From an uncultured Oscillospiraceae bacterium (GTDB lineage: Bacteria; Bacillota; Clostridia; Oscillospirales; Oscillospiraceae), in contig CAKTOF010000006.1 of the NCBI GenBank assembly GCA_934589675.1, positions 62,001-126,000 on the forward strand: a stretch of 64,000 bases of DNA, written 5' to 3'. A program made the translations under genes and the position numbers. This document shows positions 39,700 to 48,054 of the stretch, piece after piece. Positions within the stretch are counted from its first letter, which is position 1. Each line of letters begins with the position of its first letter. The notes under the pieces were generated by a model. It searched no databases and was not told the origin of the DNA. It worked only from the letters and a program-made list of their open reading frames with translations.

Positions 39700-40530
39700 T
39701 TATTCTGCCACCGGGATCTTGACGTCCAGCGGCGTAAATTCGTAGTTTTTAAGCGAAAAGCTGTCCTTCGTGAACGCGTAAAAATCGCGGATGGAGCGAT
39801 CCATGACAAATTCCGGCGCGGCCTTCGGCTCGTTTTTGATGATCTGCTCGACGATCGGCACATGGCGGTCATAGATGTGCGCGTCGGCGATGACGTGGAC
39901 GAGCTCGCCGGCTTCGAGGCCCGCAACCTGCGCCATCATGTGCACGAGCACGGCATACTGCACGACGTTCCAGTTGTTCGCCGTGAGCATATCCTGCGAG
40001 CGCTGGTTCAAAATGGCGTTGAGCGTGCGGCCGGAGACGTTGAAGGTCATGGAGTACGCGCACGGGTAGAGCGCCATCTCGTGCAGGTCGGCAAAGTTGT
40101 AGATGTTCGTCAGAATGCGGCGCGAGGCGGGGTTGTGCGTCAGGTCGTAGAGCACGCGGTCGACCTGATCGAATTCGCCCTCGGCATACTTGTGCTTCAC
40201 GCCGAGCTGGTAGCCGTACGCCTTACCGATGGAGCCGGATTCGTCGGCCCACTGATCCCAGATGTGGCTGCCGAGCTCGTGGACATCGTTCGACTTTTTC
40301 TGCCAGATCCACAGAAGCTCGTCGATGCAGCTTTTGTAGAACGTGCGGCGGATGGTCAGGATGGGGAATTCCTCGCGCAGGTCATAGCGGTTGACGATGC
40401 CGAATTTCTTGACCGTGTGCGCCGGCGTGCCGTCCTCCCAGCGCGGACGGACGGCCTGATCGGTGTCCCAGACGCCGTTTTCGAGAATGTCGCGGCAATT
40501 TGCAATAAAAAGTTCATCTGCTCTGCTCAT
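39700..40530 (-). CDS. thyA: Thymidylate synthase (divergent ThyA)
   Basis: 276 residues. Recognisable ThyA: LTIRRTFYKSCIDELLWIWQKKSNDV, IWDQWADESGSIGKAYGYQ, QRSQDM and HVIADAHIYDRHVP. The catalytic Cys is in LYPCAYSMTFNVSG, where most ThyA have LPPCHxxxQFYV; the His after Cys is missing. Such a variant appears to be usual in Clostridia (recollection). Makes dTMP with methylene-tetrahydrofolate; paired with folA. Promoter at 40581-40609. Confidence 0.93.
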   Translation of the reverse strand: MSRADELFIANCRDILENGVWDTDQAVRPRWEDGTPAHTVKKFGIVNRYDLREEFPILTIRRTFYKSCIDELLWIWQKKSNDVHELGSHIWDQWADESGSIGKAYGYQLGVKHKYAEGEFDQVDRVLYDLTHNPASRRILTNIYNFADLHEMALYPCAYSMTFNVSGRTLNAILNQRSQDMLTANNWNVVQYAVLVHMMAQVAGLEAGELVHVIADAHIYDRHVPIVEQIIKNEPKAAPEFVMDRSIRDFYAFTKDSFSLKNYEFTPLDVKIPVAE

Positions 40531-40580
40531 GTTGTCCTCCTACGGCGCATGGCCGAACATGTATCTATAATCTCAACTCT

Positions 40581-40609
40581 AGTATAGCAAAAATACGCGA
40601 TGAACTCAA
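40581..40609 (-). promoter_or_regulatory. Promoter of the thyA-mobB operon
   Basis: Minus strand TTGAGT (40604-40609), 17-bp spacer, TATACT (40581-40586). Confidence 0.65.
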
Positions 40610-40633
40610 TCCCGGAAGATCAATATAGAAGCC

Positions 40634-40662
40634 TTGCAGGAAGGACTGAAATCTGGTAAAAT
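40634..40662 (+). promoter_or_regulatory. Promoter of the DEAD-box helicase gene
   Basis: TTGCAG (40634-40639), 17-bp spacer, TAAAAT (40657-40662), divergent from thyA. Confidence 0.65.
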
Positions 40663-40702
40663 AAACTGAAATAATATTATTGAGTAAGGAACGAACTGCA
40701 CA

Positions 40703-41887
40703 ATGGACACGCAAATCACATTTTCCGACCTCGGCCTGTCCGAGAACATCTTAAAAGCGCTTGAGAAAAAGGGCTATGGCTACCCGACCCGCATTCAGGC
40801 CGAGGCCATCCCGCCGTTTTTGCAGTGGCGCGACGTCATCGCCAAGGCGCCGACGGGCACGGGTAAGACGTTCGCGTTCGGCATTCCCATGATCGAGCAC
40901 ATCGACGCGGAGTCGGACGACCTGCAGGGGCTCATTTTAGCGCCGACGCGCGAGCTGGCCATCCAGATCTGCGACGAGATGCGCTCGCTGCTTGAATTCA
41001 CGAAGAACATCCGCATCGTCGTCGTCTACGGCGGCGCGAAGATCGAGACGCAGATCAAGCAGCTTCAGAAAAAGCCGCAGATCGTCGTCGCGACGCCCGG
41101 CCGCCTCATGGATCACTACAAGCGCAAAACGCTGCGCCTGGACAAGGTCCAGACCGTCGTGCTCGACGAGGCCGACCGGATGCTGGACATGGGCTTTTTC
41201 AAGGACGTCACCGGGATTCTCGACAAGGTGAAAAACAAGAAGAACATGGGCCTGTTCTCCGCGACGATCTCGCAGGAGGTCATGACCGTCTCGTGGATGT
41301 ACCAGCGCGACGAGGTCGAGATCACCGTCCCGGCCGACGTGCAGAACAAGCCGGACATCGCGCAGTATTCCATCACCGTCTCGCAGCTTGCCAAGGAGGA
41401 GACGACGCTGCACCTCCTGAAAACGCAGGGCTGGGAGCGCGTCATCATCTTCTGCAACACGAAGCACATGTGCCAGCGCCTGTCCGACGACCTGCACCGC
41501 GCGGGCATCGACGCCGACTGTATCCACGGCGACATCCCGCAGGCCAAGCGCGAAAAGACGATGCAGACCTTCCGCGACGGCAAGCTCACCGTGCTCATCG
41601 CGACGGACGTCGCCTCGCGCGGCATCGACGTCGACGACGTCGACTGCGTCATCAACTACGACGTGCCCGAGGAGAACGAGTACTACGTCCACCGCATCGG
41701 CCGCACGGCGCGCGCCGGGCGCAAGGGCGTGGCGTGGTCGGTCATCGGCTCGTTCCCGGAGAAGGCGAAGCTCGACGAGATCGCGAAGTATTCGCACTAC
41801 ACGGTCCGGCCCATGCGCTTTGAGGGCGACGAGCTGGTCGAGGAAGAGGTCAAGGCGCCCGTCTACAAGCGCCGCCGCCTGAAATGA
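40703..41887 (+). CDS. DEAD-box ATP-dependent RNA helicase
   Basis: 394 residues, two RecA lobes. Q-motif region GYGYPTRIQAEAIPP, motif I APTGTGKT, Ia PTRELAIQ, Ib TPGRL, II VLDEADRM (DEAD), III SAT, V ATDVASRGIDV, VI HRIGRTARAGRKG. No long C-terminal extension, so a minimal helicase for RNA remodelling or ribosome assembly. Stop overlaps the next gene (ATGA). Confidence 0.95.
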   Translation: MDTQITFSDLGLSENILKALEKKGYGYPTRIQAEAIPPFLQWRDVIAKAPTGTGKTFAFGIPMIEHIDAESDDLQGLILAPTRELAIQICDEMRSLLEFTKNIRIVVVYGGAKIETQIKQLQKKPQIVVATPGRLMDHYKRKTLRLDKVQTVVLDEADRMLDMGFFKDVTGILDKVKNKKNMGLFSATISQEVMTVSWMYQRDEVEITVPADVQNKPDIAQYSITVSQLAKEETTLHLLKTQGWERVIIFCNTKHMCQRLSDDLHRAGIDADCIHGDIPQAKREKTMQTFRDGKLTVLIATDVASRGIDVDDVDCVINYDVPEENEYYVHRIGRTARAGRKGVAWSVIGSFPEKAKLDEIAKYSHYTVRPMRFEGDELVEEEVKAPVYKRRRLK

Positions 41888-42780
41888 CGCGCGCGGAGGA
41901 GGGACTGCTCCTGCTGTGCTGCCCGCTCGGCGACGCGGAAGTCAGGCCGCTGACCGCCGCGCGCTACCGCGCCCTTGCCCGCGCCGCGGCGGAGGGCGCG
42001 CGGGAGGCGGACACGCAGCGCGAGGTGACGGCGCGCGACCTGCGCGGGCTTGGCTGCACAGAAGAGGAGGCAGAGCGCATCGTGCGCCTGCTCGGCCGCG
42101 AGGATCAGCTCCGGCGCTATGTGGCCGCGGCGGAGCGCCGCGGCTTTTTTGTGCTCACGCGCCTGTCGCCGGACTATCCGGCCGCGCTGCGGCATAAGCT
42201 CGGGCAGGACGCGCCGGCGGCGCTCTTCTGCGCGGGCGACCGGACGTTATTGCAGCGCGAGGGCGCGGCGCTCGTCGGCTCGCGCGCGCTGTCATCCGGG
42301 GGAGCGCGGTTTGCCCGCGCCGTCGGTCAAGCGGCCGCGCGGGAGAGCCTCGTGCTCGTCTCCGGCGGCGCGGCGGGCGCGGACACGGCGGCGCAGGACG
42401 CGTGCATCGCGGCCGGCGGGCAGGTCGTGTGCGTTCTGGCAGACGCGCTCGCCGCGCGGGTGAAGACGCCGCCGGAAAACGCGCTCTGCTGCGCTGAGCT
42501 TGGCTGGGACATCCCGTTTTCAACGCCGCGGGCGCTTTCACGCAACCGGCTCATCCACGCGCTGCCCGGCCGCGCGCTCGTTGCGCAGACGGACTGCGGC
42601 CACGGCGGCACATGGGCCGGGACGGTCGAAAATCTGCGCCGCGGCTGGTCGGACGTCTATGTCCGGGACGACGGCTCCGAGGGCGCAAACGCCCTGATTG
42701 AGCGCGGCGCGACGCCGGTTGACCCTGACGGCCCGTCGTCCATCCGGGCACTTGTGCCAAATCAGACACGGCTTTTTTAG
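41884..42780 (+). CDS. DprA/Smf-like DNA-processing protein
   Basis: 298 residues. Rossmann-like core AALVGSRALSSGGARFARAVGQAAARESLVLVSGGAAGADTAAQDACIA at about 130-180 and ALSRNRLIHALPG near 220 are the DprA pattern (VGSR, SGGAxGxD, RNR). The N-terminal 75 residues resemble the SAM-like helical domain; the C-terminal winged helix is absent or degenerate. DprA loads RecA on incoming single-stranded DNA; this shorter, divergent copy may be a paralogue. Translationally coupled to the helicase gene. Confidence 0.75.
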   Translation: MTRAEEGLLLLCCPLGDAEVRPLTAARYRALARAAAEGAREADTQREVTARDLRGLGCTEEEAERIVRLLGREDQLRRYVAAAERRGFFVLTRLSPDYPAALRHKLGQDAPAALFCAGDRTLLQREGAALVGSRALSSGGARFARAVGQAAARESLVLVSGGAAGADTAAQDACIAAGGQVVCVLADALAARVKTPPENALCCAELGWDIPFSTPRALSRNRLIHALPGRALVAQTDCGHGGTWAGTVENLRRGWSDVYVRDDGSEGANALIERGATPVDPDGPSSIRALVPNQTRLF

Positions 42781-42793
42781 ACAGTTTGCGGTG

Positions 42794-42822
42794 TTGCACG
42801 CCCCGGCCGTTGCCGTTATAAT
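42794..42822 (+). promoter_or_regulatory. Promoter of the proline-tract protein gene
   Basis: TTGCAC (42794-42799), 17-bp spacer, TATAAT (42817-42822). Confidence 0.75.
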
Positions 42823-42854
42823 AGTTACATCTCAAATGAAAAGAGGTTTTGCAG

Positions 42855-43286
42855 ATGTCTCTGACCGGACAGTGGGTCATTAAGATGTGGATCCCGCAGG
42901 CGCGGCTCGTCCACCCCGAGATGTTCGACGAAAACGGCAACATGAAAGCGCCGCCTCCTCCGCCTCCCGCGGATGGGCCTGTCGCACCGCCGATGCCGGA
43001 GGTGCAGCTCCGTGACCATGGGAAGCCCTCGGGCGACTTTTTCGAGGGCGAGCTGCTGCTCGACCTGACGGCCCAGCCGGACGGCACCCTGACCGGCACG
43101 GCCGGCGGTGCGCCCATCTATTCCGGCTTCTACACGGGTGAGGAGTTCATGAAGGTCGACGTCCCGGCCGGCCCCGGCCGCTGGGAGATCTGGCTGCGCG
43201 TGGACGGAGAGGGCAATGCCGAGGGCATGGTCTCCGTCGGCGGAGGCAAGGGCTTCCCCAATCTTGCCTACGGCAAAAAAGTGTAA
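42855..43286 (+). CDS. Unknown protein with proline tract
   Basis: 143 residues from an ATG 8 nt after AGAGG. N-terminus MSLTGQWVIKMWIPQ, then a Pro-rich linker (about 33-50, APPPPPPADGP), then a beta-rich C-terminal domain with repeated short strands (LLLDLTAQPDGTLTGTAGG, WEIWLRVDGEGNAEGMVSVGGGKGF). No signal peptide. The strand-turn pattern suggests a small beta barrel (lipocalin-like or META-like) that binds a ligand; this is fold-level speculation. Strong promoter and own terminator, single gene. Confidence 0.75.
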   Translation: MSLTGQWVIKMWIPQARLVHPEMFDENGNMKAPPPPPPADGPVAPPMPEVQLRDHGKPSGDFFEGELLLDLTAQPDGTLTGTAGGAPIYSGFYTGEEFMKVDVPAGPGRWEIWLRVDGEGNAEGMVSVGGGKGFPNLAYGKKV

Positions 43287-43297
43287 AATCTGTACGA

Positions 43298-43337
43298 AAA
43301 ACGAGGCTTCGCCATGCGGTGGAGCCTTGTTTTGTTT
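43298..43337 (+). terminator. Terminator of the proline-tract protein gene
   Basis: A 14-bp stem with three G-U pairs (43298-43311 region with 43316-43329 region) followed by TTGTTTTG. Confidence 0.6.
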
Positions 43338-43367
43338 GTGAAAAGTGCGTTATTCACAAATTATCCA

Positions 43368-43396
43368 TAGCTTTTTTGCAGTGTTTCGCATATAAT
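43368..43396 (+). promoter_or_regulatory. Promoter of glmS
   Basis: TATAAT at 43391-43396 with a weak TAGCTT 17 bp upstream; places the start of transcription about 40 nt before the ribozyme cleavage site. Confidence 0.45.
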
Positions 43397-43445
43397 GGGG
43401 GCAAATCGCAGCAGGGAAAGGAGGAGACGGGATTTTCCCGGAAAA

Positions 43446-43617
43446 GCGCCAGCGCCTGCCCGCCGGGCAGGATGACGAGGGAAAGCGTGATCGAACATTC
43501 GGCGGATGCGCTTTCGCGCCGCTTCGCGCGCGTGACACAGTCAGAAATATGCGGGTGACCGCAAAACAGAGGGGCTGTGAGCGGAGCATGGACAAATGAA
43601 CTGCGAGTTTGTCCTGA
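43446..43617 (+). ncRNA. glmS ribozyme (glucosamine-6-phosphate activated)
   Basis: The leader of glmS carries the conserved ribozyme elements in order: AAAGCGCC around the cleavage site (cut expected before G43446), GACGAGG, GATCGAACATTCGGCGGATG in the core, paired regions with AGGGGCTGTGAGCGG, and a 3' hairpin GACAAA/TTTGTC at about 43589-43612. This matches the B. subtilis/B. anthracis glmS ribozyme as I know it. On binding glucosamine-6-phosphate it self-cleaves and lowers glmS expression, giving feedback control. Exact 3' end approximate. Confidence 0.88.
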
Positions 43618-43647
43618 TTTTGCAAAAAACAGGAGGAACTTTACTTT

Positions 43648-45480
43648 ATGTGTGGAATCGTTGGATACGTCGGCCGCGAGCAGGCCGCGCCCATTTTGCT
43701 TGACGGGCTGCGGCGGCTGGAATACCGCGGCTATGACTCGGCGGGGCTTGCCGTCGTCTCGCCGGAGGGGAACCTTCAGGTTGTCAAATCCGCCGGCCGG
43801 CTTCAGGCACTGGCCGACAAGACGCACGACGGCGCCGACCTCACCGGCACAATGGGCATCGGCCACACCCGCTGGGCCACGCACGGCGAGCCGTCGGACG
43901 TCAACTCCCACCCGCATGTGTCCGAGGACGGCCGCATCGCGGTCGTGCACAACGGCATCGTGGAAAACTATCTCGAGATCAAGCAGTTTTTGCAGAGCAA
44001 GGGCGTCACGTTCCAGTCCGAGACGGACAGCGAGGTCGTCGCGCAGCTGCTGGAGTACTACTACGAGGGCGACATCTTAAAGGCGACGTTCCGCGTGCTC
44101 GACCGCATCGAGGGCGCCTATGCCCTCGGCATCATCTGTGCCGACGCGCCCGACCGGCTCATCGCCGCGCGCAAGATGAGCCCGCTCGTGCTCGGCTACG
44201 GAGAAGATTGCAGCCTCATCGCCTCGGATGTGACGGCGCTCATCGCCAAGACGCGCGAGGTGTGCTACATGGACGACGACGAGGTCGCCGTACTCAGCCG
44301 TGACGGCATTGAAGTGTTCAACGCCATGGGCGACCCCATCGAAAAGGAGCACAGCTTCGTCGACTGGGACATCTCCGCGGCCGAGAAGGGCGGCTATCCG
44401 CACTTTATGTTCAAGGAGATCTTAGAGCAGCCTGAGGCCGTCACCAAGACGATCGCGCCGCGCATCCGTGACGGGCGCATCGTGCTCGACGACCTCGACC
44501 TGTCGCCGGAGTATGTCCGCAGCGTCAGCAAGATCTACGTCATCGCCTGCGGCTCGTCGTATCATGTGGGCGTAGTCGGAAAATACAACCTTGAAAAGCT
44601 GCTGCGCAAGCCGGTCGAGGTCGTGCTCGCGTCGGAGTTTCGCTACTGCGACCCCATCGTGGACGACCACACGCTCGCGCTCGTCATCAGCCAGTCCGGC
44701 GAGACGATCGACACGCTCGCGGCGCTGCGCGAGGCCAAGCGCCTCGGCGCGCGCGTGCTGTCCATCGTGAATGTCGTCGGCTCGTCCATCGCCCGGGAGT
44801 CGGACGACGTGCTCTACACATGGGCCGGCCCCGAGATCGCCGTCGCGACGACGAAGGCGTACTCGACGCAGATGGCCGTGCTCGACCTCATCGGCCTTTA
44901 CTTTGCCGACGCGCTCGGCACGATCACACCGGAGCGCTACGCCGCGCTCGTGGCGGAGCTGCAGCGCATCCCGGAGAAAATGCAGCGCATTCTCGACAGC
45001 AAGGACAAGATCCAGTACTATGCCTCGCGCTATTTCAATCACGAGTCCGTGTTCTTCATCGGCCGGAATCTCGACTACGCGCTCGGCCTCGAGGGCAGCC
45101 TGAAGCTCAAGGAGATCTCGTACATCCATTCCGAGGCCTACGCCTCCGGCGAGCTCAAGCACGGCACGATCTCGCTCATCGAGCCGGGCACGCTCGTCGT
45201 CGCGCTGGGCACCTATGGCCCGCTGTTTGACAAGGCCATGTCGAACGTGCTCGAGGTCAAGGCGCGCGGCGCGGACGTCCTCGCGCTGACGACCGAGCGC
45301 CACGAGGCCGAGATGGCCCACACGGCCGACGGCCTGTTCGTCATCCCGGACACGGAGGATATGCTCCTGCCGAACCTCGGCGTGCTGCCGCTGCAGCTGT
45401 TTGCGTACTACATCGCGCTCATGCGCGGATGCGATATCGACAAGCCGCGCAACCTTGCAAAATCTGTTACCGTGGAGTGA
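43648..45480 (+). CDS. glmS: Glutamine-fructose-6-phosphate aminotransferase GlmS
   Basis: 610 residues. The N-terminal Ntn glutaminase starts MCGIVGYVG with the nucleophile Cys after Met removal; HTRWATHG and HNGIVENY follow. Two SIS isomerase domains start near 285, with ACGSSYHVG, ISQSGETIDT and EGSLKLKEISYIHSEAY. The C-terminus LAKSVTVE is the conserved catalytic tail. Commits fructose-6-phosphate to cell-wall amino sugars. An AGGAGG site is present between the ribozyme and the start. Confidence 0.97.
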   Translation: MCGIVGYVGREQAAPILLDGLRRLEYRGYDSAGLAVVSPEGNLQVVKSAGRLQALADKTHDGADLTGTMGIGHTRWATHGEPSDVNSHPHVSEDGRIAVVHNGIVENYLEIKQFLQSKGVTFQSETDSEVVAQLLEYYYEGDILKATFRVLDRIEGAYALGIICADAPDRLIAARKMSPLVLGYGEDCSLIASDVTALIAKTREVCYMDDDEVAVLSRDGIEVFNAMGDPIEKEHSFVDWDISAAEKGGYPHFMFKEILEQPEAVTKTIAPRIRDGRIVLDDLDLSPEYVRSVSKIYVIACGSSYHVGVVGKYNLEKLLRKPVEVVLASEFRYCDPIVDDHTLALVISQSGETIDTLAALREAKRLGARVLSIVNVVGSSIARESDDVLYTWAGPEIAVATTKAYSTQMAVLDLIGLYFADALGTITPERYAALVAELQRIPEKMQRILDSKDKIQYYASRYFNHESVFFIGRNLDYALGLEGSLKLKEISYIHSEAYASGELKHGTISLIEPGTLVVALGTYGPLFDKAMSNVLEVKARGADVLALTTERHEAEMAHTADGLFVIPDTEDMLLPNLGVLPLQLFAYYIALMRGCDIDKPRNLAKSVTVE

Positions 45481-45486
45481 TCCGAT

Positions 45487-46020
45487 ATGAACACCATTGA
45501 AGCCATCAAAACGCGGCGGAGCGTCCGCCGCTTCCGCCCGGACGTGCCCGCGCGCGAGCACATTGAGGCTATCATCGACGCCGCGCGCTTTGCGCCGACG
45601 TGGAAAAACACGCAGACGGCGCGCTATACCGTCATCCAGGGCGCCAAAAAGGACGAAATCTGCGACACCTGTCTGCCGGACTTCAACGCCGCGACGGTGC
45701 GCTCGGCGCCCGTGCTCGTCGCGATGTCGACCGTGCACGGCCGCTCGGGCTATGAGCGCGACGGCTCGCCCACGACGAAGATGGGCGACCGCTGGGAGTA
45801 TTTTGACGCCGGCATCGCCTGCCAGACGTTCTGTCTGGCCGCGCATGAGCTCGGCCTGGCCACGGTCATCCTCGGCATTTATGACGAGGACAGGCTGCCT
45901 GCCGCCATCTCGCTTCCGGACGGCGAGGTGCTCACGGCGCTCATCGCCCTCGGCTATGCCGACCAGCAGCCGGCCGCGCCGAAGCGCAAGGCGGCAGAGG
46001 ATCTGACGCGCTATGTTTGA
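45487..46020 (+). CDS. Nitroreductase family protein
   Basis: 177 residues, FMN-dependent nitroreductase fold. N-terminus IKTRRSVRRFRPDVPAREHIEAIIDAARFAPTWKNTQT with the FMN phosphate-binding Arg pair. GIACQTFCLAAHELGLATVILG is the conserved mid helix. It lies six bases after glmS and overlaps the DUF2461 gene by eight bases. Physiological substrate unknown. Confidence 0.88.
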   Translation: MNTIEAIKTRRSVRRFRPDVPAREHIEAIIDAARFAPTWKNTQTARYTVIQGAKKDEICDTCLPDFNAATVRSAPVLVAMSTVHGRSGYERDGSPTTKMGDRWEYFDAGIACQTFCLAAHELGLATVILGIYDEDRLPAAISLPDGEVLTALIALGYADQQPAAPKRKAAEDLTRYV

Positions 46021-46675
46021 GGGCTTCACGCCTGAGGCGTTCGATTTCCTCTGGGGCATCCGCTTCAACAACGACAAGGCATGGTTTGAAGAAAACAAAA
46101 AGACGTACACCGACCGGCTCTATCAGCCGATGAAGCAGCTGGCCGCGGAGGTGTTTGCGCCGCTTTCCGACATGCCGGGGATGCTGTGCAAGGTCTCACG
46201 CATCTACCGCGACGCGCGCCTTCCGGGCTACGCCGAGCGGCCGTACAAGGACTCGCTGTGGTTCTGCATCCGGCGGGAGTGCCTTTCGTGGTCGGAGCAT
46301 CCGGCGCTGTTTTTTGAGATCGCGCCCGAGGGCTGCACATACGGCTTCGGCCTCGTCCACCCGAAGGCGAGCACGATGACGGCGCTGCGCGCGCAGCTGG
46401 CCGAGCAGCCCCGCGAATTTCTTGACATCGTAAATAAGCTCGAGCGGTCGACGGATATCCGCGTCGGCGGCGAGGAATACTACCGGAAAAAGGGGACATG
46501 CGCGCCGGAGCTTGAGCGGTTTTACAATTTGAAAAATGTATCGGCATGGCGCGAGGTCGCGCCGGGGCCGGAGCTGTTCACGCCAGAGCTTTCGGCTGAG
46601 GTGCGCGGCACGCTCACGGCGCTCTTGCCGCTGTATTCATTTTTCCTCCGATTCACCGAACGGCCGCTGGGATGA
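46013..46675 (+). CDS. DUF2461 family protein
   Basis: 220 residues. The N-terminal FEGFTPEAFDFLWGIRFNNDKAWFEENKKTY and RIYRDARLPGYAERPYKDSLWF are typical of the DUF2461 family (TIGR02453-like). Family function unknown; members occur in many bacteria, often as single genes. Overlaps the nitroreductase gene, so co-translated. Confidence 0.87.
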   Translation: MFEGFTPEAFDFLWGIRFNNDKAWFEENKKTYTDRLYQPMKQLAAEVFAPLSDMPGMLCKVSRIYRDARLPGYAERPYKDSLWFCIRRECLSWSEHPALFFEIAPEGCTYGFGLVHPKASTMTALRAQLAEQPREFLDIVNKLERSTDIRVGGEEYYRKKGTCAPELERFYNLKNVSAWREVAPGPELFTPELSAEVRGTLTALLPLYSFFLRFTERPLG

Positions 46676-46702
46676 TGTCCCGGCAGCGGCGGTAATTTCC
46701 GG

Positions 46703-46745
46703 CCTCCCGCGGCAGAATGTCTGCGCCGCGGGAGGTCGCTTTTTC
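46703..46745 (+). terminator. Terminator after the glmS-DUF2461 unit
   Basis: An 11-bp GC stem (46703-46713 with 46725-46735), then TCGCTTTTT. Confidence 0.85.
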
Positions 46746-46837
46746 TGACAAGGAAATCCCGCTGGATTTTGCCTGAGATCAATCCCCGCCGCGCGGGTCA
46801 TATTAGTCCTGTCATGCGGCGAGAAAGGGTGAAGGGA

Positions 46838-47818
46838 ATGAACAAGCGGCAAATTTTCAGGGGACTGGCGGCGATGCTGCTCGTGCTGTGCCTGACGGCG
46901 CAGGCGGCGGCGTATCCGGCGGAGCTTGTGCCGGTCGGGGCGGCCGTCGGCATCCGGATGGAGACGGACGGCGTCGTCGTCACGGGCTTTGACGACGGCG
47001 CGCCCGCGCGTGCGGCGGGCTTAAAAACGGGCGACGTCATCCGCAGCGTGGACGGCGCGGCGGTGACGCAGGCGGCGGAGCTTGCCCGCGCGGTGCAGGA
47101 TAGCGGCGGGCGGACGTTGACGCTCACGGCGCTCCGGCGCGGAAAAAGCGTGGAGCTTTCCGTCACGCCCGGCTGCGCGGGCAGCGGATACCGGCTGGGC
47201 GTATACCTGCGCGACGGCATCGCGGGCATCGGCACCGTGACGTATTATGACCCGGAGACGGGCGCCTACGGCGCGCTCGGCCACGGCATCAGCGACCGCG
47301 GCAGCACGCAGCTGCTGCCAATCGCGGGCGGGACGCTGCTGCATGCGGACGTCGTGGGCGTCTCGCGCGGCGCGCGCGGGAGCCCCGGCCAGCTGCGCGG
47401 CGCGTTCGGCGCAGATGGCGGGCTCGGCACGGTCGAGCGCAACACGGACTGCGGCATTTTCGGGCGGATGGACTATGACGGCGCGCTGCCGGCGGCATTG
47501 CCCGTCGCCTCGCGGGAAGAGGTGACGGCCGGGCCTGCGACGGTGCGCTGCACCGTGGAAGGCTGCACGGTGCGCGAATTCACGGTCAACATCGACCGCG
47601 TCAGCCCGGACAGCGCGCTCGGACGCGAGATCGCGCTCACGGTGACCGATCCTGCGCTCATCGAGCAGACGGGCGGCATCGTGCAGGGGCTCTCCGGTGC
47701 GCCGATCGTGCAGGGCGGCAAGCTCGTCGGCGCCGTGACGCACGTGCTTGTCAGCGAGCCGCGGCAGGGCTATGGCATCCTCATCGACACGATGCTGAAG
47801 GAGGCCTACGGCGAATGA
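46838..47818 (+). CDS. spoIVB: SpoIVB peptidase (S55 family)
   Basis: 326 residues. Signal/anchor helix at 7-24 (GLAAMLLVLCLTAQAAAY), a PDZ domain at about 30-115 (GFDDGAPARAAGLKTGDVIRSVDGAAV), and the S55 serine peptidase domain with GALGHGISD (His) and TGGIVQGLSGAPIV, which contains the catalytic Ser. The last Ser of the B. subtilis GMSGSP is Ala here. It cleaves SpoIVFA to trigger sigma-K activation across the forespore membrane. Located directly before spo0A, the conserved order in endospore formers. The ATG at 46838 follows AAAGGGTG. Confidence 0.92.
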   Translation: MNKRQIFRGLAAMLLVLCLTAQAAAYPAELVPVGAAVGIRMETDGVVVTGFDDGAPARAAGLKTGDVIRSVDGAAVTQAAELARAVQDSGGRTLTLTALRRGKSVELSVTPGCAGSGYRLGVYLRDGIAGIGTVTYYDPETGAYGALGHGISDRGSTQLLPIAGGTLLHADVVGVSRGARGSPGQLRGAFGADGGLGTVERNTDCGIFGRMDYDGALPAALPVASREEVTAGPATVRCTVEGCTVREFTVNIDRVSPDSALGREIALTVTDPALIEQTGGIVQGLSGAPIVQGGKLVGAVTHVLVSEPRQGYGILIDTMLKEAYGE

Positions 47819-47821
47819 CGC

Positions 47822-47859
47822 GCAGCGCGCCGCCCGGCAATGCCCGGACGGCGCGCTGC
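47822..47859 (+). other. Hairpin after spoIVB
   Basis: GCAGCGCGCCG/CGGCGCGCTGC (47822-47832 with 47849-47859) with an inner CCCGG/CCGGG-like pairing and no T run; perhaps a weak terminator between spoIVB and spo0A. Confidence 0.5.
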
Positions 47860-47924
47860 CCCGCTTGTGCAGATTTTACAAATGGCGCGGGAGCCTTTTT
47901 GTGCAAATGATGCAGGGAGAAATC

Positions 47925-47990
47925 TGTCGGATAATGAATTACAAAAATTGGTAGAATAGACTTGAAATAGCCAGAGGATTGTGCTAAATT
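47925..47990 (+). promoter_or_regulatory. spo0A promoter region with a possible 0A box
   Basis: TTGAAA (47962-47967), 17-bp spacer, TAAATT (47985-47990) fits sigma-A. TGTCGGA at 47925-47931 is one mismatch from the 0A box TGTCGAA, hinting at autoregulation. A sigma-H promoter is expected from other species, but I find no convincing match. Confidence 0.5.
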
Positions 47991-48054
47991 TAATCCATCG
48001 CAGCGATAAACGGAAAAATTCGGAAGACCGGATCAACGGGAGAGGAAATGTACG

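Noticed and set aside
41884..42780. Full-length competence DprA
   Set aside because: The core motifs fit, but the chain is short and lacks a clear C-terminal winged helix, so it is called DprA-like without a gene symbol.
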